A stretch of DNA of 64,000 nucleotides from Paenibacillus monticola (GTDB lineage Bacteria; Bacillota; Bacilli; Paenibacillales; Paenibacillaceae). The notes beneath the pieces were generated by a model. It was not told the origin of the DNA. It worked only from the letters and a program-made list of their open reading frames with translations, and searched no databases. Made by a program: the position numbers and the translations under genes. The stretch is from NCBI RefSeq assembly GCF_009664975.1, contig NZ_WJXB01000001.1, positions 806,001 to 870,000 on the forward strand, written 5' to 3'. Shown one piece after another: positions 36,702-45,860 of the stretch (its first letter is position 1; each line of letters begins with the position of its first letter).

Positions 36702-38228
36702 ATGCTTAAGGTACTGTTTGCCGACGATGAGCCGCTGATGCTAGAAGGGCTTCGAATCCTGGTGGAATGGGAGAAACTGGACTTTGAAGTGTGCGGCGAG
36801 GCAATGGATGGTGAAGATGCGCTGCAGCTTATTCATAGCACAAGGCCTGATTTGGTTATAACCGATGTACGTATGCCTGTGATCGATGGCCTTGAACTCA
36901 TCAAGAAATTTGCTGAAAGCGATTTCCAACCGAAGTTTATCATTTTTAGTGGTTATGCAGACTTTGAGTATGCCAAAGAAGCCCTTAGATACGGTGTGTC
37001 CAATTATTTGACCAAACCTTTGGATGAAAGAGAGTTGACAGAGGCTCTGCTAACTGTAGCCGAACAAATACGCGCTGAGCGCAAGCATGCATCACGGCAG
37101 GAATTGGTTTCCGCCTTCATACAGGCAGAAGCCGTATCTCGTCTTCTCATGCGTGAGAATACTTCAGAGGAATTGAAAGAGGCACTTAAAGCGCTGGATA
37201 TACACCCCGGCTCCCGGATATGCTGTGTATTGGTTCAGAGCGATTCGCCCGACAGCTCACATTTGCGAAGTCAAGTCTATTCCATGAATGTCAAAGAAGC
37301 GTTCCGCAATATAACCGCGTATCCTTTTATGGCCGGAAGCCATAAGCATGGCTATTTACTGGTTTCCCCGCCGGAAGGCCCAGAGCTTGACCAGGTGATG
37401 CTAGCAAGCTGGATTAATGAAATGCGGACTCAATATAACGGTCTAGTTCTTTGCTCGGCAAGCCTTGAGCATCAGGGGACTTCATTTCTGAATGCTGCCT
37501 ATCATGAAGCGCTTGCCGCTGAACTATGCCGGTCGGATTTGAACACCCGTGGGATTAGTTTCTTCCAGCAGCAAGACAAGGATGGAATGGCGCTGCTTGC
37601 GGCAGGGCTCAAGAAATCGCTGCTCCAATCGGTTACGGAAGGGCAGCTTGACCCATCAAGCTCCCAACTGAGCGATATATTTAAAATTTTCTCGGCGAAT
37701 AGTACTTCAAGTGCATGGATCGATGCTTTCCTGAGCAACATCAAAGTTGAATTGCTACGCGAAATCGACGCCAGAGGAGGAGAATCTGTATTATGGGCGG
37801 ATAAATGGTTTCCCCCCCGGGTAACTGCTTGCTGCTTGCCGCTGTTTGAACGGCAGACGGCGGAGGATCTGAACGAAGTGGCTGAATGGTTCGCCTCAGC
37901 GGACAACAATCAAGAGGACCTGCTCGTTACGGCGGCGATTGATTATGTCCGGGTGCATTATCAGGAGAAGCTGAAGCTGCAGGACATCGCGAAGCATTTA
38001 CATGTGAATTCTGCTTATCTGGGACAACGAATCAAGAAACGTTATGGCATCTCTTTTAACGAGTTTCTTCATGAATTCCGAATTGAAAAAGCCAAGAAAC
38101 TGCTGCGCCAGACGAATATGTGTATTTCGGATATCTCGGGGCGTGTAGGATATTCGGATGCGGATTTGTTCGCGGCCAAGTTTAAAGTGCTGAATGGCGT
38201 CTCGCCTTCGGTGTACAAGAAGGGGTAA
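36702..38228 (+). CDS. Response regulator, YesN-like (first of two around one kinase)
   Basis: 508 residues. The receiver starts at once (MLKVLFADDEP), with Asp55 in VITDVRMPVIDG as phospho-acceptor and Lys in YLTKP. A middle region of about 270 residues is followed by the AraC helix-turn-helix pair (IAKHLHVNSAYLGQRIKKR, VGYSDADLFAAKFK). The frame is open back to 36591, but that part crosses a hairpin and would add non-conserved residues. ATG 36702 has GGTGAT just upstream and gives the normal family N-terminus; ATG 36690 is an alternative. The kinase gene follows after 21 nt. Its neighbour at 40051 is similar in layout. Confidence 0.92.
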   Translation: MLKVLFADDEPLMLEGLRILVEWEKLDFEVCGEAMDGEDALQLIHSTRPDLVITDVRMPVIDGLELIKKFAESDFQPKFIIFSGYADFEYAKEALRYGVSNYLTKPLDERELTEALLTVAEQIRAERKHASRQELVSAFIQAEAVSRLLMRENTSEELKEALKALDIHPGSRICCVLVQSDSPDSSHLRSQVYSMNVKEAFRNITAYPFMAGSHKHGYLLVSPPEGPELDQVMLASWINEMRTQYNGLVLCSASLEHQGTSFLNAAYHEALAAELCRSDLNTRGISFFQQQDKDGMALLAAGLKKSLLQSVTEGQLDPSSSQLSDIFKIFSANSTSSAWIDAFLSNIKVELLREIDARGGESVLWADKWFPPRVTACCLPLFERQTAEDLNEVAEWFASADNNQEDLLVTAAIDYVRVHYQEKLKLQDIAKHLHVNSAYLGQRIKKRYGISFNEFLHEFRIEKAKKLLRQTNMCISDISGRVGYSDADLFAAKFKVLNGVSPSVYKKG

Positions 38229-38249
38229 TTCAAGGGGGAGGGGAGCAGC

Positions 38250-40058
38250 ATGAAAGGCAAAAGGAAACCATCAGCCTTCGTCAATGATATCCCGCTCAAA
38301 TACAAGTTTCTGTTTATTTATTTGCTATGTGTTCTTGTCCCGATACTCAGCATTAATGCCCTCTTTTATGTTCAGATCAGCCGTAATGTGGATACCCGTG
38401 AAAGAGAGAATCTTGAGATTTCTGTAGACCGGGTGGTCTATGATTTCATGCAAATCGTGAATGAATGTGTGGCGATAAGCAATACGGTTGCTGCGGACCG
38501 TGCTTTCAATGAAATCATGGATTATACTTATCCGGATAATGAGGCTTATTATGAAGCCTACAACGATATTCTGAGGGATAAGATGCGACAATACAGCAAT
38601 CTGCATTCCTATATTTATTGGATGGGTGTGTATACTACGAATCCTTCTATCCAGAATGGCAGCAGTTACTTTGTTTTGTCCGACAGTGACAAGGAGAGTG
38701 AATGGTATCGCAAAATTACCGGGGGCGCGGACAAGGTACTGTTAACCTCGTATCAGGATACTAACCCACTCAATCCGCCTCAGCAGGAAGTGTTTGTCAG
38801 CCTTATCCGCAAATTGGATAACTCTACGGGACAGTCCTACCATAAATATCTACGAATTGATCTGAGGTTGAACAATGTGCAGGAACTGTTCCAGAAAGAA
38901 CGCGACTATTTACAGTTCAAACTACTGGATGAGCAGAATCGTGTCGTGCTGGAATCGGATCATTCCTATTATTCACTCGATACAAACGCCTTGTTGAACG
39001 TAGACACGGACGACAGCCAGTCGTCCAAACAGATTGTTCGTACTTTGGGCAGTGCAGGATATACGAATGGCTGGAGGCTGATCGGAACTCCGGAAGGCAG
39101 AGTGGTCAATCATGAGATGAGCCATGCGCTGCGAATTTCATTGATTTTTGCTGTGCTGACGATAATTATTCCCACCCTGCTAATGATCGTTATTTTACAA
39201 TCTTATAATCTGAGAGTAAGGCTGCTCTACAAACATATGAAGCTGGTCAAATACGAGCAGTTTGAGAACATAGATATGTATGAGGGGAAGGACGAGATCG
39301 GCGGTTTGATCCGCAGCTTCAATCTGATGACGGGGAAAATCCGCAATTTGATCAATGATGTATATAAGCTGGAAATCCAGAAAAAGGACCTTGAGCTTGA
39401 GCGGGTAAGAGCCGAATTGAACTATCTGGAAAGTCAGGTGGACCCGCATTTCCTCTTTAATACACTGAACGCCATATTGGTCATTTGCAAGAAATACAAG
39501 TATGAAGAGGTCACCGATGTGATTCGGAATCTGGCTCATATTCTGCGCAGACTGCTGAGCTGGAAGGACGATCTGATCACCGTCGAGGAAGAAATATCTT
39601 TTATTGAAATGTATCTGCAGATTGAAAAATTCCGTTTTCAGAGCCGGTTCACTTACGACATTGATATTGACCCCGCCGTGCTGAAATGCCGGATTCCGAA
39701 AATGAGCGTCCAGGTACTGGTGGAGAATTCCTGCAAGCATGGTCTGCAGTCGGTTAAAGGAGCAAGGAGGATTCACGTGTCTGCTTCTATGAACGACACA
39801 GATCTAATCATTGTTGTTACTGACAACGGAAAGGGAATCGATACGGAGAAGCTCAACTGGATCGAATCCCACCTGAAATCGGAACAAGACTCCGGTAGTA
39901 ATATTGGGCTCCGAAACGTCTATAAACGACTGATGATGTATTATGACAGCAGAGCCGGGTTTACCATTAAGAGTACCGAGTATGAACAGACGGCTGTCAC
40001 CATTCAAATCCCCATAGACTTGGCAGTGGACCCAAAGGTGGAGGAATCCCATGTTTAA
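38250..40058 (+). CDS. Sensor histidine kinase, YesM-like
   Basis: 602-residue membrane kinase. Membrane segment one lies near residues 17-38; the extracytoplasmic region of about 250 residues has a Cache-like pattern (WMGVYTTNPSIQNGSSYF); segment two is near 290-315. HAMP, His_kinase and HATPase_c follow. His400 in QVDPHFLFNTLN is the phosphorylation site. The ATP-binding boxes are ENSCKHGL and DNGKGI. ATG 38250 follows GGGGGAGGGGAG. The stop overlaps the second response regulator by 8 nt. It is the only kinase between two response regulators, so it may phosphorylate both. Confidence 0.95.
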   Translation: MKGKRKPSAFVNDIPLKYKFLFIYLLCVLVPILSINALFYVQISRNVDTRERENLEISVDRVVYDFMQIVNECVAISNTVAADRAFNEIMDYTYPDNEAYYEAYNDILRDKMRQYSNLHSYIYWMGVYTTNPSIQNGSSYFVLSDSDKESEWYRKITGGADKVLLTSYQDTNPLNPPQQEVFVSLIRKLDNSTGQSYHKYLRIDLRLNNVQELFQKERDYLQFKLLDEQNRVVLESDHSYYSLDTNALLNVDTDDSQSSKQIVRTLGSAGYTNGWRLIGTPEGRVVNHEMSHALRISLIFAVLTIIIPTLLMIVILQSYNLRVRLLYKHMKLVKYEQFENIDMYEGKDEIGGLIRSFNLMTGKIRNLINDVYKLEIQKKDLELERVRAELNYLESQVDPHFLFNTLNAILVICKKYKYEEVTDVIRNLAHILRRLLSWKDDLITVEEEISFIEMYLQIEKFRFQSRFTYDIDIDPAVLKCRIPKMSVQVLVENSCKHGLQSVKGARRIHVSASMNDTDLIIVVTDNGKGIDTEKLNWIESHLKSEQDSGSNIGLRNVYKRLMMYYDSRAGFTIKSTEYEQTAVTIQIPIDLAVDPKVEESHV

Positions 40059-41568
40059 AGTGGTTTTAGCTGACGATGAAACGATTGCATTAGAGGGATT
40101 AAGAACGTTGACCGATTGGGAGGAACTGGGTTTTGAAATCTGCGGAGCGTGTGAGAACGGGGAAGATGCGTTGACTATGATTGATGAATGTTCGCCAGAC
40201 CTTGTCATTACTGATATCCGCATGCCCGGCATCGATGGATTAGAGCTAATCAAGCGCGTACGCCAGTCGGATCGAGAACAGCCCCTCTTTATCGTCCTCA
40301 GCGGGTATGGCGAGTTTGAATATGCACGGACGGCAATCCGTTACGGTGTGAAGCACTACTTGCTGAAGCCTGTCATTGAGGCGGAATGGGATAAGGCACT
40401 TGCTGACATTACGGACGAGCTGGAATTACGTGTCAAGCACAAGATGCAGCAGAACATGCTGGCGAACCAGCTTCTTCCCGTTGCAATCGCACGTATGCTT
40501 GAAGGGCAGTGGGCGGAGCCGGAAGAGGAGATTGCCGAACAAATGGATTGTCTGGACGAGGCCGTTTTGGGGTGGACATATATACATGTGGATGGCTCCA
40601 AAAACATTATCACGGAAATCTGCCGAAAGCTCGCTGAGGCAGCGGGTGCTTTGTTCATTGATATGCCCGGTGATCAGGCGGGGCTTGTCGTGGAGAACTC
40701 AGCATCAACAGCGGAGCTGGCTATGGAGGTATATACCGAGTTGTCACGTAACGGCGTGAAGGGGTCTGTGAGTATCGGGCCGAGTGTTCAGTCTCTACGG
40801 GAGCTGCCCGTATCCTATATGGTGGCTGCAGGGGCTGCCGCACGCAACTTTTTTTATTCGGAAGCAAGCGGACCCATTGACACAAACATGGATGCTCGGG
40901 TTCAGCTTAACTATAATCTTCCATCCGCAAATCTGACAGAGGAACTGATGGGTGCAGTTGAAAGATTGCAGGAGCAGAAAGCTTGGGACAAATTGAAGGA
41001 AATGTTCAGAATGTTTGAACAGAGTAGAACTGCGCCTGAGGTTGTGCAGATGACCAGTATCGATATCATGCTGAAAAGTATGGAGCTGGTGAAGGAGTTC
41101 GGAGGAAAGGCTGAGCAGTGGAGTGATTCTTTTGATTTTTTTAAAACCAAGCCAAAGTCACTTGCAGTGCTGGAAGACATCCTAAGGGATTTGTTGAACT
41201 CATGTATGGAATACATCAAACAGCATAAGGAACGCGGATCCGAGCATCCGCACATACAGGTGGAATGTTATTTGAAGGACAATTATTCCAAACCTTTAAC
41301 TGTAAAAGAGATAGCGGAGCACTTTTATATCAATTCGGTATACCTGGGCCAGGCGTTTATTAAAAAGAATGGTATCAGCATCCTTGAATATATTCATAAT
41401 TTGCGCATCGAGCAAGCCAAGAAACGGTTGATTGAGACGGGCGAGACCGTCAGGAAGATTGCAGAGAATGTAGGTTATGTGCATTACCATCATTTTTTAA
41501 GAGAGTTTGAAAAACGGACGGCATTGAAACCGGTCGCTTACCGTAACCAGGCTAGAGCTGAAAAATGA
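40051..41568 (+). CDS. Response regulator, YesN-like (second of two around one kinase)
   Basis: 505 residues. The receiver (MFKVVLADDET) has Asp55 in VITDIRMPGIDG and Lys in YLLKP. A central region of about 280 residues precedes the AraC helix-turn-helix pair (IAEHFYINSVYLGQAFIKK, VGYVHYHHFLREFEKR). ATG 40051 overlaps the kinase stop by 8 nt, with GTGGAGG upstream inside the kinase gene, so the two are coupled. It is similar throughout to the regulator at 36702, suggesting duplication and specialisation. It probably activates either the upstream importer or the xylanase operon that begins 95 nt downstream. Confidence 0.95.
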   Translation: MFKVVLADDETIALEGLRTLTDWEELGFEICGACENGEDALTMIDECSPDLVITDIRMPGIDGLELIKRVRQSDREQPLFIVLSGYGEFEYARTAIRYGVKHYLLKPVIEAEWDKALADITDELELRVKHKMQQNMLANQLLPVAIARMLEGQWAEPEEEIAEQMDCLDEAVLGWTYIHVDGSKNIITEICRKLAEAAGALFIDMPGDQAGLVVENSASTAELAMEVYTELSRNGVKGSVSIGPSVQSLRELPVSYMVAAGAAARNFFYSEASGPIDTNMDARVQLNYNLPSANLTEELMGAVERLQEQKAWDKLKEMFRMFEQSRTAPEVVQMTSIDIMLKSMELVKEFGGKAEQWSDSFDFFKTKPKSLAVLEDILRDLLNSCMEYIKQHKERGSEHPHIQVECYLKDNYSKPLTVKEIAEHFYINSVYLGQAFIKKNGISILEYIHNLRIEQAKKRLIETGETVRKIAENVGYVHYHHFLREFEKRTALKPVAYRNQARAEK

Positions 41569-41593
41569 CGGGTATCCTTATTTATTTTGGTAA

Positions 41594-41609
41594 TGGTAAA
41601 CGCATACAA
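41594..41609 (+). promoter_or_regulatory. Candidate cre site upstream of xylanase operon
   Basis: TGGTAAACGCATACAA matches the cre consensus with one mismatch and lies 54 nt upstream of the GH10 start. It suggests carbon catabolite repression of the GH10-GH43-GH43 operon. Confidence 0.5.
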
Positions 41610-41663
41610 AAGCGATATTATAGACTTAACTGTCCGGACTACACCCACTATAGGAGGTTATAG

Positions 41664-42683
41664 ATGATGACACAGGCAAGCAGCGGGTTACCCGCATTGC
41701 ATGAAGTATTCCGAGATGCCTTCAAAATTGGCGCTGCGCTGAGCATGGGCACCTTATCTGCTCAAGCTTCTTTCATTGCTAAGCATTTCAACAGCATTAC
41801 AGCCGAAAATGTGATGAAGCCGGAGGAGGTTCAGCCGCATGAAGGAATCTATACCTTTGATGCAGCCGACCGTATCTTTGAGTTCGCGCAGGCCAATCAC
41901 ATCGCAGTCCGAGGCCATACCCTTCTCTGGCATAACCAGACAGGGGACTGGATGTTCCGCAATTCAGAGGGTGAGCCGTGTACCAGGGAGCAGCTGCTTG
42001 GCCGTCTGCAAACCCATATTAACACTGTGGTTGGGCGATACCGCGGGCAGGCATATGCCTGGGATGTGGTAAATGAAGCGATTGAGGATAAATCCGACCA
42101 ATACTTGAGGAATACGAAATGGTTGGAAATTCTCGGAGAGGACTATCTCCGTGAGGCATTTGAAATGGCCCATCAGGCAGACCCGGACGCTTTGCTGTTC
42201 TACAACGATTATAACGAGACCGATCCTGTTAAACGCGATAAAATCTTCAAGCTGGTCCGCAGTTTGCTCGACCAAGATACACCTATTCACGGGATAGGAA
42301 TGCAGGCACACTGGAATATCTATGGACCAACCATTGACGAAATCCGCAGTGCGCTTGAGCTATATGCTTCTCTTGGCCTTAGAATCCACATTACCGAGTT
42401 GGATCTTTCCATGTTTCGGTTCGAAGATAACCGAGCTGATTTGAAAGCGCCAACAGTTGAGATGCTGAAGCTTCAGGAAGAACGTTATGCGGAGATTTTT
42501 GCCGTTCTGCTGGAATACAGAAAGGTCATTGATTCTGTTACATTCTGGGGTGCAGCTGATGACTATACCTGGCTGGACGATTTCCCGGTTCGCGGGCGTA
42601 AAAACTGGCCGTTTCTCTTTGACGTACACCAGCACCCCAAAGCTTCGTTCGGGCGGCTTGTCGATCTGGCTGCCTCGAAATGA
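41664..42683 (+). CDS. Endo-1,4-beta-xylanase, GH10 (cytoplasmic)
   Basis: 339-residue retaining xylanase made of the TIM-barrel catalytic domain only. The acid/base is Glu138 in WDVVNEAI and the nucleophile is Glu245 in HITELDLSMF. Substrate-site residues ENVMKPEE, GHTLLWHNQ and QAHW are intact. There is no signal peptide or carbohydrate-binding module, so it belongs to the intracellular group that cuts imported aldouronates and xylo-oligosaccharides. ATG 41664 (ATGATG) follows TAGGAGG. It is first in an operon with two GH43 genes and works with GH67, GH8 and GH43 partners in this window. Confidence 0.97.
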   Translation: MMTQASSGLPALHEVFRDAFKIGAALSMGTLSAQASFIAKHFNSITAENVMKPEEVQPHEGIYTFDAADRIFEFAQANHIAVRGHTLLWHNQTGDWMFRNSEGEPCTREQLLGRLQTHINTVVGRYRGQAYAWDVVNEAIEDKSDQYLRNTKWLEILGEDYLREAFEMAHQADPDALLFYNDYNETDPVKRDKIFKLVRSLLDQDTPIHGIGMQAHWNIYGPTIDEIRSALELYASLGLRIHITELDLSMFRFEDNRADLKAPTVEMLKLQEERYAEIFAVLLEYRKVIDSVTFWGAADDYTWLDDFPVRGRKNWPFLFDVHQHPKASFGRLVDLAASK

Positions 42684-42730
42684 TAACCCTTGATAAAGTT
42701 CGATAAATTCATAAAAGTGGAGGACAAATC

Positions 42731-44158
42731 ATGACATTTCAATTGAATCAGGCCATAGGAAAGGTTCCGCCTAACGGTAATCCGTTGGTTGCAAATCGAT
42801 ACGGGGCTGATCCGTATGCCCTGGTATTCGGAGACCGTGTCTATTTGTACATGACCAATGACGCGCTGGAGTTCGACGGGAGCGGTATTGTAAAAGAGAA
42901 CACTTTCAGCAGTATCAATAAGATTGCGGTAATCTCCTCCAGCGATTTAGTCAACTGGACCGATCATGGCGAAATTGTGGTAGCAGGGCCGGATGGGGCG
43001 GCTAAGTGGGCTACCCAGTCTTGGGCGCCTGCAGCAGTCCACAAGGTGATCGAAGGCAAGGATAAATTCTTTCTGTACTTCGCCAATAATGCCAGCGGTA
43101 TCGGCGTTCTGAGTAGTGACAGCCCGGTGGGACCATGGATTGACCCTATTGGTGAGGCACTCATTTTGCGTTCAACTCCGGGAGTTGCGGATGTGACATG
43201 GCTTTTTGACCCGGCGGTTCTGGTTGATAATGACGGCAAGGGTTATATCTATTTCGGAGGCGGAGTACCGGAAGAAGAATATGCGGAGCCGGGTACAGCA
43301 CGGGTGATGAAGCTGGGAGATGACATGACTAGTGTAGTGGGTACAGCTGAGATTGTTCCCGCCCCGTTCATGTTTGAGGATGCCGGCATACATAAGCGGG
43401 AAGGTGTCTACTACTATTCCTATTGTTCAAATTTCTATGATGGGGAACGTCCGGAAGGCAGCCCTCCTGCGGGAGAGATTGCATATATGACGAGCGATAA
43501 CCCAATGGGTCCTTGGACATATCGTGAGACGATATTAAAAAATCCGGGACATTTTTTCGGAGTGTCGGGTAATAACCATCATGCGATTTTCCAATTTCAT
43601 GAAGAATGGTATATCGCCTATCACGCACAAACCTTGTCCAAAGCACATGGAATTGCGAACGGCTATCGTTCGACGCATCTGGGCCGCCTTTTCCATAACG
43701 AGGATGGCTCCATTCGGGAGGTTGAAGCTGACTATAAAGGTGTGCAGCAAATCAAACCTTTATGCCCGTATCAACGTGTACAGGCGGAGACGATAGGGTG
43801 GAGCGCAGGCATAAAGACGGAATTCGAGGAGGCCGTGGAAGAACGGCTTGTAACGAATATAGACAATGGCGACTGGATTGGGTTAGCAGGGGTCGATTTC
43901 GGAAGTAAAGGTGCCGAAACATTCAGTGCCTCTGTCATAAGTCTTGAGGGTGGGGGTACGATTGAACTGCATCTGGATGACCCGGCAGGTCTATTCATTG
44001 GCGAACTGCCTGTGCCCGCCGCGAACGGGCCGGAGAATAGGGTAGAGTTAAAGACGGAGGTTAACGGAACTCAAGGAATCCACGACCTGTATCTGGTGTT
44101 TACAGGAACAACAGGGATGCCATTATTCAAGCTTGTATCATGGCAGTTCATGGAGTAG
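42731..44158 (+). CDS. GH43 arabinoxylan arabinofuranohydrolase-like with CBM6-like domain
   Basis: 475 residues, no signal peptide. The catalytic propeller covers about 15-335. Probable base is Asp27 (YGADPYALVF), pKa-tuning Asp160 (WLFDPAVLVD) and acid Glu216 (FEDAGIHKREGVYYYSY). Residues about 350-475 form a CBM6-like sandwich (IDNGDWIGLAGVDFGSKGAETF). The layout resembles Bacillus XynD, which removes arabinose from arabinoxylan, but that enzyme is secreted and this one is not. ATG 42731 follows GTGGAGG. It lies between GH10 and another GH43 gene in an operon. Confidence 0.92.
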   Translation: MTFQLNQAIGKVPPNGNPLVANRYGADPYALVFGDRVYLYMTNDALEFDGSGIVKENTFSSINKIAVISSSDLVNWTDHGEIVVAGPDGAAKWATQSWAPAAVHKVIEGKDKFFLYFANNASGIGVLSSDSPVGPWIDPIGEALILRSTPGVADVTWLFDPAVLVDNDGKGYIYFGGGVPEEEYAEPGTARVMKLGDDMTSVVGTAEIVPAPFMFEDAGIHKREGVYYYSYCSNFYDGERPEGSPPAGEIAYMTSDNPMGPWTYRETILKNPGHFFGVSGNNHHAIFQFHEEWYIAYHAQTLSKAHGIANGYRSTHLGRLFHNEDGSIREVEADYKGVQQIKPLCPYQRVQAETIGWSAGIKTEFEEAVEERLVTNIDNGDWIGLAGVDFGSKGAETFSASVISLEGGGTIELHLDDPAGLFIGELPVPAANGPENRVELKTEVNGTQGIHDLYLVFTGTTGMPLFKLVSWQFME

Positions 44159-44185
44159 AGGAATACATTCGGGGAGGGAAATACA

Positions 44186-45700
44186 GTGAATACTGCTACC
44201 ATAACCAATCCTATCATGTGGGCAGATGTTCCGGATGCTGACGTCATCCGGGTTGGCCCTATATTTTATATGGTCAGCACGAGTATGCATTCCATGCCGG
44301 GCTGTCCGATTATGAAATCGGTTAACTTAATGGATTGGGAAATTGTGAATTATGTATATGATACCTTTGAAGATAACGATGCCCACCAGCTGCTGGACGG
44401 ACACGGTATTTACGGAAGTGGCTCTTGGGCGGCATCCCTCCGTTATAAAGACGGGGTGTTTTACGTTTGTTTTTCATCCAATGACATGGACCGGTTCTAT
44501 ATCTACCGCACGGGGGATATAGAACATGGAATATGGGAACGTTCGGTGATACCGGGGCTTCACCATGACCCGAGTTTGCTGCTGGATGACGATAGCCGCA
44601 ATTATGTGATCTACGGTAATGGGGATATCTGTATTAAGGAGCTGACGGAAGATCTTACGGCTGTGAAGCTAGGTGGAACCGATCAGTTGCTGCTCGACGG
44701 CGATCGGAAAGACATGGTTCTGCGGATCGAAGGTTGTCATGCATACAAGCTGAACGGTTATTACTATTTGTTCTTTATTGAATGGCCGAGAACCGGAAAT
44801 ATGCGCAGGCGTCAAATATGCTACCGCTCGCGCGAGCTTCTGGGAACCTATGAACGGAAAATCATTCTGGATCATGATCTGGGCTACCATAATAATGGTG
44901 TAGCGCAAGGAGGCATTGTTGATACTCCAGATCATGATTGGTATGCTGTGCTGTTTCAGGATCATGATGCTGTCGGGCGGATTCCCTGCGTACTTCCTGT
45001 GAGCTGGGAGAACGATTGGCCGATCATCGGGATGAATGGCTCAGTACCTCAAGTTGTGGAGACAAAGCTTCCGGTTGCGGAACCGAAGCCTCTGGTAATC
45101 AGCGATGAGTTCGACTATGAGACTAATCGGGTGGCCCTGAACTGGCAATGGAACCATAATCCAGACCATAGGCTATGGTCTGTGACAGAGCGGCCGGGCC
45201 ATCTTCGGCTCCGCACCGGTCAATTATCAGACAGCATTCTATTAGCACGGAATACGCTGACACAGCGTACGGAAGGTCCGGCCTGCAGCGCGGAGACAGT
45301 GCTGGAGGTCTCCGGCATGATGCCTGGTGACCGGGCAGGCATGGTAGCGCTGCAGAATGGGTTCGGCACTGTAAGTATAGCCGCCGGGGAGCAGGGACAG
45401 TTCAACGTTGATATGTGCATCAACGGCGGTGACGGCTGCGAGGAGACGGTGGAGAGTGTTGTGTTCACCGGTGAACGGGTTTATCTCAAAATTGATTTCA
45501 ATTTTGAGGATAGCCTTGACCAAGCACAGTTCTTCTATTCAGAGGACGGGACAGCTTGGAAGCCAATCGGCCGGATGCTGCATATGAAATACACGCTGGA
45601 TCATTTTATGGGGTACAGAATCGGCCTGTTCAATTACGCGACCAAGCAGTCCGGCGGTTATGCCGATTTCGATTATTTCCATTATCAAAGGCGGAATTAG
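44186..45700 (+). CDS. GH43 beta-xylosidase (or arabinofuranosidase) with C-terminal lectin-like domain
   Basis: 504 residues. The GH43 propeller spans about 5-300, starting with NPIMWADVPDADVIRVG, which holds the base Asp. HHDPSLLLDDD holds the second Asp, and RIEGCHAYKLNGYYYLFF holds the acid Glu. Residues about 310-504 are the concanavalin-like domain common to GH43 beta-xylosidases (VALNWQWNHNPDHRLWSV, GYADFDYFHYQ). This is the typical cytoplasmic enzyme that finishes xylo-oligosaccharides. The start is GTG 44186 with GGGGAGGG upstream. Last gene of the GH10 operon, followed by a hairpin. Confidence 0.92.
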   Translation: MNTATITNPIMWADVPDADVIRVGPIFYMVSTSMHSMPGCPIMKSVNLMDWEIVNYVYDTFEDNDAHQLLDGHGIYGSGSWAASLRYKDGVFYVCFSSNDMDRFYIYRTGDIEHGIWERSVIPGLHHDPSLLLDDDSRNYVIYGNGDICIKELTEDLTAVKLGGTDQLLLDGDRKDMVLRIEGCHAYKLNGYYYLFFIEWPRTGNMRRRQICYRSRELLGTYERKIILDHDLGYHNNGVAQGGIVDTPDHDWYAVLFQDHDAVGRIPCVLPVSWENDWPIIGMNGSVPQVVETKLPVAEPKPLVISDEFDYETNRVALNWQWNHNPDHRLWSVTERPGHLRLRTGQLSDSILLARNTLTQRTEGPACSAETVLEVSGMMPGDRAGMVALQNGFGTVSIAAGEQGQFNVDMCINGGDGCEETVESVVFTGERVYLKIDFNFEDSLDQAQFFYSEDGTAWKPIGRMLHMKYTLDHFMGYRIGLFNYATKQSGGYADFDYFHYQRRN

Positions 45701-45739
45701 AACAAGGTTTAGATATATATAGCTTGACCATGCCACAAA

Positions 45740-45786
45740 TTTCAAGGCAAAGGGCGGCCACATAGGGTCTGCCCTTTGCCTTGAAA
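45740..45786. terminator. Strong hairpin between convergent genes
   Basis: Perfect 16-bp arms TTTCAAGGCAAAGGGC (45740-45755) and GCCCTTTGCCTTGAAA (45771-45786). It ends the xylanase operon and the convergent AraC gene; T-runs are weak on both sides but the stem is very stable. Confidence 0.75.
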
Positions 45787-45860
45787 ATAAAAAGCTTGAA
45801 GACTCTTGTTCTATGATTTTGCTCAGGATATGGCGGTTTGGGTATTGTTTATCATTTGTT

